A stretch of DNA of 63,623 bases from Alphaproteobacteria bacterium. Its GTDB lineage: Bacteria; Pseudomonadota; Alphaproteobacteria; RF32; CAG-239. Below are positions 41,570-49,237 of this stretch, one piece after another. A model generated the notes under the pieces. That model was not told the DNA's origin and made no database searches. It worked only from the letters and a program-made list of their open reading frames with translations. Location of the stretch: NCBI GenBank assembly GCA_017937705.1, contig JAGBDC010000016.1, forward strand, positions 91,518 through 155,140. Direction: 5' to 3'. How positions within the stretch are numbered: position 1 is the stretch's first letter; each line of letters opens with the position of its first letter. Both the position numbers and the translations under genes were made by a program.

Positions 41570-43384
41570 TTATTGTTCCTCAATTTGTAACATCAATTTC
41601 CGCCAAATTTCTGCAGGCAAACTTCCTCCTCCCACATTTTTCATCGGCGAATTATCATCATTTCCCAACCATACTACTGCCGTATATCCTCGTGAAAAGC
41701 CGACAAACCACGCATCACGATAATCTTGTGATGTTCCTGTTTTTCCGGCTGCAAAAAATGGAAGGATTGCTTTTTTACCGGTTCCAGATTGTATTACTTC
41801 ACTTAACATATAGGTTATTTTTTCAACACTATCCTCATCAATAATGCGATTTTTTTCATCATTAATACGTTGATAAATTCTATAACCGTCTTTAGTATAT
41901 ACTTCCGTAATAGAATAAGGCCAATTTGCAAAACCACCGTTAGCAATGGTAGAATATGCAACCGCCATATCTATAATCTTTACTTCTGAGCTACCTAAAG
42001 TCATTGCCGCACTATTTTCGATAGGGGTACTTATTCCCATTTTATGAGCTAATTTTATAATTTTTTTCTTTGAAATTTTTTCACTCAAATCGATGGTAGC
42101 TAAATTAAGTGATTGCTTAAATGCCTCACTTATCGAAACCTTGCCGTGATGTTTTTTGTTATAGTTTTCCGGCTTCCATTTTCCGACAACAAAGGGTTTA
42201 TCCTCAATTATATCATCAGGTTCAAAGCCTTCTTCCAAAGCTGTTAAATAAACAAAAGTTTTAAAAGCCGACCCCGGTTGCCTTAAAGCTTGAGTAGCCC
42301 GATTAAATTGACTGCTTTTATAATCAGCTCCTCCTACCATTGCTCGAATAGCCCCATCATTGTCGATAACAACTATGGCGCCATTAGTAACATTTTTATC
42401 TCTATTTTCTTCAATTGTTTCCCTTAAAATTTCTTCAGCTGCTTTTTGTATTTTTCCGTTCAATGTTGTATATACATTAATATCATTTTCTTGTTCGCCT
42501 AAATAGGCTTTTGATTCATTATAAACCCAATCGGCAAAATATTTTCCGTATTCAAATTTATACTTAGCACTTCCTATACTCATTTTAAGTGCTATATCTT
42601 TTTGTCTTTTCGAAATTTTATGGTTATCAACCATACTTTGCAAAACAACATTAGCTCTTTCCATAGCTCTTTTTTGACTAGATACCGGATTATATCTTGC
42701 CGGAGCTTTCAATAAACCTGCCAATATCGCCGCTTCCAGCATATTTATATCTTTTGCCGGTTTATGAAAAAATTTTTGCGATGCGGCTTCTATACCATAG
42801 GTTCCCGCTCCCATATATACCCTGTTAAGATATAAAGTTAAAATCTGATTTTTGGTAAATTTGCTTTCGAGCCAAAAAGCCATCAACAACTCTTGAACTT
42901 TTCGTTTTATATTTTTTTGCGGGGTTAAAAAAAGATTTTTACTCACCTGTTGAGTTATGGTACTACCGCCTTGAACATATCGACGATGTATAATATTCAC
43001 AATCATCGCCCTTCCAAAGGCTATTACATCAAATCCAAAATGAGAATAAAAACGTCTGTCTTCAGTAGAAATTATGGCATCAATAACATGATCCGGCAAA
43101 TCTTCCGCATAAACAATATCGGAATATACACCTCCGTATGAAGATATTTCTTTCCCGTCTTCAGTAATGATTGTTGTGGCAGGAAGACGTGTTCTTTCAA
43201 CAGCTTTGGAAATATCCGGCAACGTAACCCAACAATAAAAAACATAAGTAATCAAAAGCAAAAAGGATATAACAAAAGTATAAAATAATGGTTTCACCCA
43301 CCATTTTTTTTGATTTCTTTTAGTTCTTTTTTTGTTTTTTTTGTTCTTTGAACTGCTTATTTTCTTTATATTTTTCTTTGTCAT
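41570..43384 (-). CDS. Bifunctional penicillin-binding protein (class A, PBP1A-type)
   Basis: A 604-aa peptidoglycan synthase from the ATG at 43384, preceded by GAGG at 6 nt. A very basic Lys/Asn/Arg-rich cytoplasmic tail (1-34) leads to one TM helix (about 36-58). The glycosyltransferase domain (GT51) has STEDRRFYSHFGFD and GGSTITQQVSKN; the transpeptidase domain has SAFKTF (catalytic Ser in SxxK), SLN (SxN) and KTGTSQDYRDAWFVG (KTG). It lacks the long inserts of true PBP1a, closer to PBP1c/2c-like short forms. Separate from gpmI by 80 bp. Confidence 0.93.
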   Translation of the reverse strand: MTKKNIKKISSSKNKKNKKRTKRNQKKWWVKPLFYTFVISFLLLITYVFYCWVTLPDISKAVERTRLPATTIITEDGKEISSYGGVYSDIVYAEDLPDHVIDAIISTEDRRFYSHFGFDVIAFGRAMIVNIIHRRYVQGGSTITQQVSKNLFLTPQKNIKRKVQELLMAFWLESKFTKNQILTLYLNRVYMGAGTYGIEAASQKFFHKPAKDINMLEAAILAGLLKAPARYNPVSSQKRAMERANVVLQSMVDNHKISKRQKDIALKMSIGSAKYKFEYGKYFADWVYNESKAYLGEQENDINVYTTLNGKIQKAAEEILRETIEENRDKNVTNGAIVVIDNDGAIRAMVGGADYKSSQFNRATQALRQPGSAFKTFVYLTALEEGFEPDDIIEDKPFVVGKWKPENYNKKHHGKVSISEAFKQSLNLATIDLSEKISKKKIIKLAHKMGISTPIENSAAMTLGSSEVKIIDMAVAYSTIANGGFANWPYSITEVYTKDGYRIYQRINDEKNRIIDEDSVEKITYMLSEVIQSGTGKKAILPFFAAGKTGTSQDYRDAWFVGFSRGYTAVVWLGNDDNSPMKNVGGGSLPAEIWRKLMLQIEEQ

Positions 43385-43438
43385 ATCCTGCCTCATCATC
43401 AGCAGTCTAACAAAAAGAAGTTAAGTTATTATAAAAAA

Positions 43439-44098
43439 TTAAGCTTTAACACAAACATCCGGAGCTCTCAAATAAAGAGGTTTCGGATAATCCAAACATT
43501 TTTTTATATATCGATTAGCTCCACATCTGGCGAGAGCCGAAATAGAAAGCATTTCTTCCATTTTTATAGCATGTAAGCTCAAACCTGATGGTTGGCTTAA
43601 AAATCTTTCGACACCATCACCTACCAAAGTAACTTTATGATTTCTCAATTTATCTATTATATCTGCATAATTGAGTGCCTGAGGCTGAATTAGAGGTTTT
43701 TTATGCACATCAAAAAGTTGCACATAAAAATCTTCACGTTTTGTTTCAATTATTATGGCATTAATTTCCGCCAACTCATCCGGTTCAATATCTTCAACAT
43801 AGGCCTCAAAAGATGACACACCGGTCAATCCAATTTCAGGCAATGCCAAACCGAAAGTTCTGGCTGCAGATAGTGATGAACGAACACCGGTAAAAGATCC
43901 CGGTCCCGTACATACCGTTATCAAATCAAGCTCTTTCATGGTTATACCATGGTTTTCCAGAATACTTTGTATCGTCGGAAGTAATACTTCGGCTTGACCA
44001 AAATCCATTTTTTTTACGGATTTTTCTAATGTTTCACCATCTTTGGTTAAAATAACCGAACAGCTTTGTCCTGTTGTATCAAACGCTAAATTATACAT
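43439..44098 (-). CDS. tsaB: tRNA threonylcarbamoyladenosine biosynthesis protein TsaB
   Basis: A 219-aa partner of TsaD in making t6A37 on tRNAs that read ANN codons. It starts YNLAFDTTGQSCSV, has the ASKHA-fold signature CTGPGSFTGVRSSLSAARTFGLAL (read in two parts, about 63-86) and a C-terminal YLRAPDV. Length typical. It is divergent from the PAS gene. TsaD, TsaC and TsaE are not in the window. Confidence 0.93.
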   Translation of the reverse strand: MYNLAFDTTGQSCSVILTKDGETLEKSVKKMDFGQAEVLLPTIQSILENHGITMKELDLITVCTGPGSFTGVRSSLSAARTFGLALPEIGLTGVSSFEAYVEDIEPDELAEINAIIIETKREDFYVQLFDVHKKPLIQPQALNYADIIDKLRNHKVTLVGDGVERFLSQPSGLSLHAIKMEEMLSISALARCGANRYIKKCLDYPKPLYLRAPDVCVKA

Positions 44099-44188
44099 CT
44101 TTGTTGTTTACCATTTTATTTTTATAATTTACTAATCGGCATTATTTTATATTATATAATAGAAAAATAACAGAAAAAATTTAGAAAA

Positions 44189-45871
44189 ATGAATAAAGAA
44201 TTACTTTTAGACATGTTTTATGCTGCTCCTGAACTATGGTACATAGTTTTTGCAGTAGTGTTTTTATTGTTACTTGTTTCTGTTTTTCTCTACATTAATA
44301 TATTAAAATTGCGGCAAAAAAACTATTTTATAACCAGAAAAAAAGATAGATATGCCGAAACAATCAATGCATCAAAAGACGGATATTTTATTTTTGTATA
44401 TCCCGATGACCGAATAAATAATTCTGCACAAATAACCGTTGAACATTGCTCTCGCCGTTTGGCTGTCATTTTATCACTACCATCCGGTATAGATTCTTCT
44501 TTCGAAGATATTATAAAATCCTTTTATAAAGAAGATGCTGAAAAAATTCGTAAATATGTGACGCTATTAAGAGAAGACGGAGTTCTGTTTGAGGACAAAT
44601 TTATATTAAAGAGCGGAAAAACACTCAATGTAAACGGCGCAAGAGTAAATGGTGCGGATGGTAGTGTTTATGGAGATATCATCTGGTTTAGAGACATAAG
44701 CGGAGATGCCGATTATATTAACTCAATACTTAATGAACAGAAATTTTTGAAAAATAAATTAAAAAACTTGGAAGATATAGTAGATAACTTACCATATCCG
44801 GTTTGGTTACGAAACCCATCTTTAGGTTTGTCCCAAGTTAACAAAAAATACATGGAATTTGTAAACAATCCCGATAAAAACAATATTATAATCAACGGAA
44901 TAGAAATTGAAGAAGATAACAACGAAAACACTCTAAAAATACTGGCTCAAAAAAGTCAAAAAAGTAATCAGACTCAAACTCAAAATATCATTATAAATAT
45001 CGCCGGTAAAAGATGTTGTTTTGAAGCAGTCGAAACACCCTTTCACAGTGAAGAAAGTCTCGATAAAATTTCCACCGTCGGTACCTTGCGTGATATAACG
45101 GAATTGGACGAATTTAAACACCACTTTGAACAACACCAAAATGCACATTTGGAAATTTTAGGAGCCTTAGGAACAGCCTTTGCTGTCTTTGACAGCAAAT
45201 ATCGGTTATCTTTTTATAACAACGCTTTTAAGGAACTTTGGCGTCTTGATAACAATTGGCTCGAAAAACGTCAAACATACAGCAGTTTTCTAGACAACTT
45301 ACGAGAACACAGACTTCTTCCCGAAGTTCCTGATTATCCTTTCTTCAAAAGCGAAGAACAAAAAATGTTCAACAAAATCATTGAGCCAAAAGAAGATTTA
45401 TTACACCTACCTGATGAAAGAACATTAAGAAGACTGCGTGCTCCATATTTACAAGGCGGGCTTGTCTTTGCTTATGAAGATATTTCTGACCGATTGGCCG
45501 CAAGCAGAGAATATAGCTCTTTTATGGGAGCTCAACAAGAAATATTGGACAATATGGAAGAAGCTGTACTTATTTTTGAAGAAAACGGCAGACTGAAATT
45601 ATACAATAAATCATACATACGACTATGGAATGCAGATGAAACAATGTTATCAAGCGAACCGACTTTTAGCGAACTTCTTGATATGCAAAAAGATTTTTTT
45701 GATACCGGTGTAAACTGGACAGAACTCAAAAAAAACATCAGAAGTCATTTATTTAGCAACAATACCAGAGCCATAAGCCTAAGAAGAAATGATGGTTGTG
45801 AAATAGAATGCTCATCTTCTTTGCTCTCAAATGAATCAATTATGGTAATAATGAAAAAACAGAACAGTTAA
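44189..45871 (+). CDS. Membrane-anchored multi-PAS protein without kinase domain (DivL-like)
   Basis: 560 aa: one N-terminal TM helix (about 17-38), then three to four PAS-like modules (about 50-170, 185-300, 320-430, 440-550). Boundaries are marked by WFRDIS, GTLRDITE and FAYEDISD, which resemble the ends of PAS repeats leading to the next module. The middle repeats (ILGALGTAFAVFDSKYRLSFYN, split here by reading only, and NMEEAVLIFEENGRLKLYN) match the PAS array of alphaproteobacterial DivL. The protein stops after the last PAS (VIMKKQNS) with no HisKA or HATPase domain. It could be a sensor scaffold that signals through partners, or a truncated DivL. An inverted repeat follows the stop. Confidence 0.8.
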   Translation: MNKELLLDMFYAAPELWYIVFAVVFLLLLVSVFLYINILKLRQKNYFITRKKDRYAETINASKDGYFIFVYPDDRINNSAQITVEHCSRRLAVILSLPSGIDSSFEDIIKSFYKEDAEKIRKYVTLLREDGVLFEDKFILKSGKTLNVNGARVNGADGSVYGDIIWFRDISGDADYINSILNEQKFLKNKLKNLEDIVDNLPYPVWLRNPSLGLSQVNKKYMEFVNNPDKNNIIINGIEIEEDNNENTLKILAQKSQKSNQTQTQNIIINIAGKRCCFEAVETPFHSEESLDKISTVGTLRDITELDEFKHHFEQHQNAHLEILGALGTAFAVFDSKYRLSFYNNAFKELWRLDNNWLEKRQTYSSFLDNLREHRLLPEVPDYPFFKSEEQKMFNKIIEPKEDLLHLPDERTLRRLRAPYLQGGLVFAYEDISDRLAASREYSSFMGAQQEILDNMEEAVLIFEENGRLKLYNKSYIRLWNADETMLSSEPTFSELLDMQKDFFDTGVNWTELKKNIRSHLFSNNTRAISLRRNDGCEIECSSSLLSNESIMVIMKKQNS

Positions 45872-45903
45872 TATTTGACAAAATTAGTCAAATATGTTTA
45901 AAT
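45871..45903 (+). promoter_or_regulatory. Promoter overlapped by a perfect 9-bp inverted repeat
   Basis: ATATTTGAC, 7 bp, GTCAAATAT (45871-45895) is a perfect inverted repeat. The TTGACA (-35) at 45875-45880 lies inside it and TTAAAT (-10) at 45898-45903 is 17 bp on. A repressor bound here would block the promoter of the K/E-rich gene. Confidence 0.6.
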
Positions 45904-45933
45904 TACAGTGAAAGCTAATTTTAGGAAATCACG

Positions 45934-46935
45934 ATGGACGACGATATTTTTTCAGAACCGCAAGAAGAAAAAGAAAAAAAAGAAGATTCCAATATGGATT
46001 GGAAAAAAAGCGGTATTGATAAACACGAACGTTTAACATTGAAAGTTAACGTTAAAGAAGCTAATGCATATAATGCTAAAAAGGATCGTGATACAAAATC
46101 CAAAGGCAAACACGGAAAACCCAAAAATATTCCTAATGGCTTCAAAAAAATCAGTAAAAAAATAAGAGATGCTTTTGATGACGAAGATGAAGATGAGGGA
46201 GAATATATTTTAGTTCCGGTTTTCATGGATAAAGAAGTATCCTCACTTGAAAAAGCCCTAACTCCGCAAGAAAAGAAACTTTTAGAGCAGATGGAAAGAG
46301 GAGAAGACATCCATCTCCGTCAGATGGTTGAAAGAGATATGAAACTTCAAAAAGCCGAAGAAACCATTAAGAAAGTTGGTCTTGAAACAGATAGAAAGAT
46401 TACCGAACAACAACGTCAAAAAGTAAAAGAAGTTGATGCTAAAGACTTAGCAAAAGAAAATATCAAAAAGAAGACAGATAAAGAACTGCTTAAAGCAACC
46501 GAACCCAAACCGACAAAACCGGAAAAAGAACTTCCGAAAATTAAGAATGCAGAAGAGAAAGAGGTTAGCAGAGCTATAAACCAAGAAGCTGAAAAAGAAA
46601 ATAAATCTGTTCAAAAACATATCGAAAAAGAACAAAAAGAAAAAGAAACAATAAATGCCGTAACCAAAGAAAAAACAGAAGAAACTAAGGCTCAAACTCC
46701 TGAACAACAAAAGAAACAAGAGCAGCAACAAACAAAAACACAAAAAGAAGAAAAAAATCAAGAAAAAGAAGTTGCCGAAAAGACAGCTCGTGATCTTATT
46801 TTAGAAAAAAGCGGTCGTATATCAAAAACCGAACAAAAAGAACATCACGATTCGGATAAACAAAAAGAAGAAGAAAAACAAAAGCAAAATAGTGGTATAG
46901 ACAGATACATTCAAAGGGGTGGATATAGCCGTTAA
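45934..46935 (+). CDS. Lys/Glu/Gln-rich, probably disordered protein, 333 aa
   Basis: Unrecognised. Lys, Glu, Gln and Asp make up well over half of the sequence. A short ordered-looking segment (about 85-160) contains DEGEYILVPVFMDKEVSSLEKALTPQEKKLLEQM (read in parts) and an acidic DDEDEDEG run; the rest (about 170-320) is a charged, coiled-coil-like or disordered region, ending IDRYIQRGGYSR. No signal peptide or TM helix. It has its own promoter with an inverted repeat. It ends 2 bp from the stop of the convergent TPR protein. Function unknown; a scaffold or secreted effector-like protein is possible. Confidence 0.75.
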   Translation: MDDDIFSEPQEEKEKKEDSNMDWKKSGIDKHERLTLKVNVKEANAYNAKKDRDTKSKGKHGKPKNIPNGFKKISKKIRDAFDDEDEDEGEYILVPVFMDKEVSSLEKALTPQEKKLLEQMERGEDIHLRQMVERDMKLQKAEETIKKVGLETDRKITEQQRQKVKEVDAKDLAKENIKKKTDKELLKATEPKPTKPEKELPKIKNAEEKEVSRAINQEAEKENKSVQKHIEKEQKEKETINAVTKEKTEETKAQTPEQQKKQEQQQTKTQKEEKNQEKEVAEKTARDLILEKSGRISKTEQKEHHDSDKQKEEEKQKQNSGIDRYIQRGGYSR

Positions 46936-46937
46936 CT

Positions 46938-48203
46938 CTAAACATATCCGGCTGACTGTTCAGGCTCTTTACGATTAAAAAAGTTATCAACAATAGTTTC
47001 CATATTTTCAAACTCTTTGGATTCGATAATTTTTACAATCTTAACTTCTCTATCGGTTAACGGGAGATTAATTTTTATTTTATCATAAAAATCAGAACTT
47101 TTTTCACTCATCTCATCCGCTTTTTCTTTCCAGCCGGTCTCATTATAATAAATCGCCAATCTTTTGTTTGCATTTGCAATTTGTTGAGTATAAATTCCCT
47201 CATCTGCTAGGTTTAATACATTAGTATATGCCCAAATTGCTTTGTCAAAAATCTCGCTTTTTGCATACATATCACCAAGCCGTCCCCAAGCAGTAACATT
47301 CTTGGGGTTTAATTCTATTGCTAACTCAAAAGCACCTCTTGCCAGATGGGTATTCGTAAAAGCGGCTAAAGTACCAAAGATTGTTGCACAGTTTGATGTT
47401 TCGCACCATTTTCTTTCTTTTTCCGGTCCGACATACATCGATTTTATCTTTTTCAAATTATTATCTATCAAAGTTTCTAATAACACTAAAGCCAAAGAGC
47501 AATCCCCTCTTCCGATATGGAAAATAGCTGTAGATTCTTGCGGTAACATTTTTTCCGAATCAATTTTTTTAAATCGGTTATTTACGCATAAGTATATAAA
47601 AAATTTTATAGCGGTAATTGTCTGTATTATATCATCTTCAGAATTAAGATGTTGATTTTTATACATAATTGTTTGAGCAATTTTAGGCTCATCAACTCCC
47701 CGCTCCAACAAATCTACAATAAGCCCCAGTAAATCTATTAATTTTTGAGGTTTTTGACGATATTGAAAAGCATCTGCCGATTTTATATTTTCCGCATCTT
47801 GGAAGCGTGTATTTCTATTCCAATCAAAATCTATTGTAGTATGCTTCTTTGCCAGCCCCTTTGTTATTTGTTCGTACTTAGGTGATTTTATAACTTCTTC
47901 TTGTTTTATAGGAATATATTCATCTTCAATAACATTCAAAACTTTCCTATCAAGTCTGGTATCTTGCGCCAACATTAATTCACGTTCTTTTTTACGAGCT
48001 TCTTGAATATTGGAAGTAATAGTCTTTATATACCAAAACAATATTGCTAATAACGCAGAAATAATAAAAATCAAAAACAATGAAACCATCGCTAATTCTG
48101 CATTTGTTAGTGAAGAAACATATTCTGCAGTATAAACAAAGGCCGCCTTAATTTTAGAGACTATAAAATTTATGAAACCGGAAATATTAAAAATGTTATC
48201 CAT
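46938..48203 (-). CDS. Membrane-anchored TPR-repeat protein, 421 aa
   Basis: From ATG 48203 (MDNIFNIS; a GTG three codons upstream is the alternative). One strong TM helix (about 37-60, MVSLFLIFIISALLAILFW) with a short N-terminal region; the rest is cytoplasmic or periplasmic. TPR-like units are visible around AFELAIELNPKNVTAWGRLGDMYAKSEIF and AIWAYTNVLNLADEG (about 290-350), and a GDCSLALVLLETLI segment before them. Family not recognised. Convergent with the K/E-rich gene, with the two stops almost touching. Confidence 0.78.
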   Translation of the reverse strand: MDNIFNISGFINFIVSKIKAAFVYTAEYVSSLTNAELAMVSLFLIFIISALLAILFWYIKTITSNIQEARKKERELMLAQDTRLDRKVLNVIEDEYIPIKQEEVIKSPKYEQITKGLAKKHTTIDFDWNRNTRFQDAENIKSADAFQYRQKPQKLIDLLGLIVDLLERGVDEPKIAQTIMYKNQHLNSEDDIIQTITAIKFFIYLCVNNRFKKIDSEKMLPQESTAIFHIGRGDCSLALVLLETLIDNNLKKIKSMYVGPEKERKWCETSNCATIFGTLAAFTNTHLARGAFELAIELNPKNVTAWGRLGDMYAKSEIFDKAIWAYTNVLNLADEGIYTQQIANANKRLAIYYNETGWKEKADEMSEKSSDFYDKIKINLPLTDREVKIVKIIESKEFENMETIVDNFFNRKEPEQSAGYV

Positions 48204-48300
48204 TGTCGGCACCGCTGCTTGTTTACAAAAAGTTTTTTTAAGTATATAAAGCCATTATATAAAAAAGGATAAAAAAAACAATAAAAAAGAAGATAAGATT

Positions 48301-49182
48301 ATGGGCTACCTTTCAAATAAAAAACATAAGGCAAGAGTTAATGCTACTCTTAAAACGCTGATTGCTTTATTTACCCTTTTTACCATTATCGGATTTGGTG
48401 AAAATTCCTTTTCGCAAATGATAAGCGAATATAGGTGGCAAATGTATTTATGTTTACTGGTAATGTTTATTTATACGTCATTTCATCGTTATTATCTATA
48501 TATGAGCCTGTCTTTAATACTTGTTATCATCAATTTTTTTGCAATATCTTCGTGCGTATCAATATTTGGTGGAAATTCGGCTAACTCCACTCAAATTTTA
48601 TATGGTGCTGAAATAGATAATCCTTTAGATGTGTTCGAGCAAACAATCAATAAAAAATCAGAAATTGTAGCCGTATCGACACCCTATTTAAAAGATTTTG
48701 AATTACAATCCATGGTACCGGAACAATATTCTTTTTCCCATGCCCCTTCAGGATGGGATAACGGGTTTATGCTGTCATTACACTCTGTTCAGTCATCAGG
48801 AAGAGTTACTTTAGCACAAAACACTTACGCAGAGTTTATAAAAATTAAAAAAAACAATCATGAACAAACTTTTATTACAATAAACCTAAACAAATTAAAC
48901 CGATTATCAAAAAAAATTGCCCTAAAAAAACTTTCTGATTTTATTTCAAAACAAGATAATCCGGTTGTTGTTTTTGGCGATTTCGGAATGACTGCATGGA
49001 ATTATAACATGAGTTCTTTTGCTACAAAAAATAATTTAGAAACAAAAAATGCATTACTTAATAATTTGCGCAATATATTTACACCTCCGCATTTTTATAT
49101 TTTAGGTTCGGAAAAAGCCTCATTATCCGGACATATTATATTGCCGAAATTAAATTCTTTACCATTATTTACCAGATTTTAG
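48301..49182 (+). CDS. Membrane protein with degenerate EEP-like domain, 293 aa
   Basis: Three N-terminal TM helices (about 18-38, 46-62, 66-90) are followed by a soluble domain. The stretch NPVVVFGDFGMTAWNYNMSSF has the layout of the GDFNaxPWS..F motif of endonuclease/exonuclease/phosphatase (EEP) proteins, but Asn is Gly, and the last SDHxP-like motif is SGHIILP. The first catalytic Asn/Glu motifs are not evident. This resembles the membrane-bound EEP family with lost catalytic residues. It may bind a lipid or nucleic-acid-like ligand without cutting. It precedes the Lon-like gene by 55 bp, same strand. Confidence 0.65.
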   Translation: MGYLSNKKHKARVNATLKTLIALFTLFTIIGFGENSFSQMISEYRWQMYLCLLVMFIYTSFHRYYLYMSLSLILVIINFFAISSCVSIFGGNSANSTQILYGAEIDNPLDVFEQTINKKSEIVAVSTPYLKDFELQSMVPEQYSFSHAPSGWDNGFMLSLHSVQSSGRVTLAQNTYAEFIKIKKNNHEQTFITINLNKLNRLSKKIALKKLSDFISKQDNPVVVFGDFGMTAWNYNMSSFATKNNLETKNALLNNLRNIFTPPHFYILGSEKASLSGHIILPKLNSLPLFTRF

Positions 49183-49237
49183 CTTTTTTGATACTATATC
49201 TTAGGCAAAGTAACCATGTTTAAGGTAGGATCCGGAA

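Noticed and set aside
46447-46761. Phe/Leu-rich minus-strand frame opposite the K/E-rich gene
   Set aside because: It is the reverse complement of AAA/GAA codons, which always gives Phe/Leu; no start signals.
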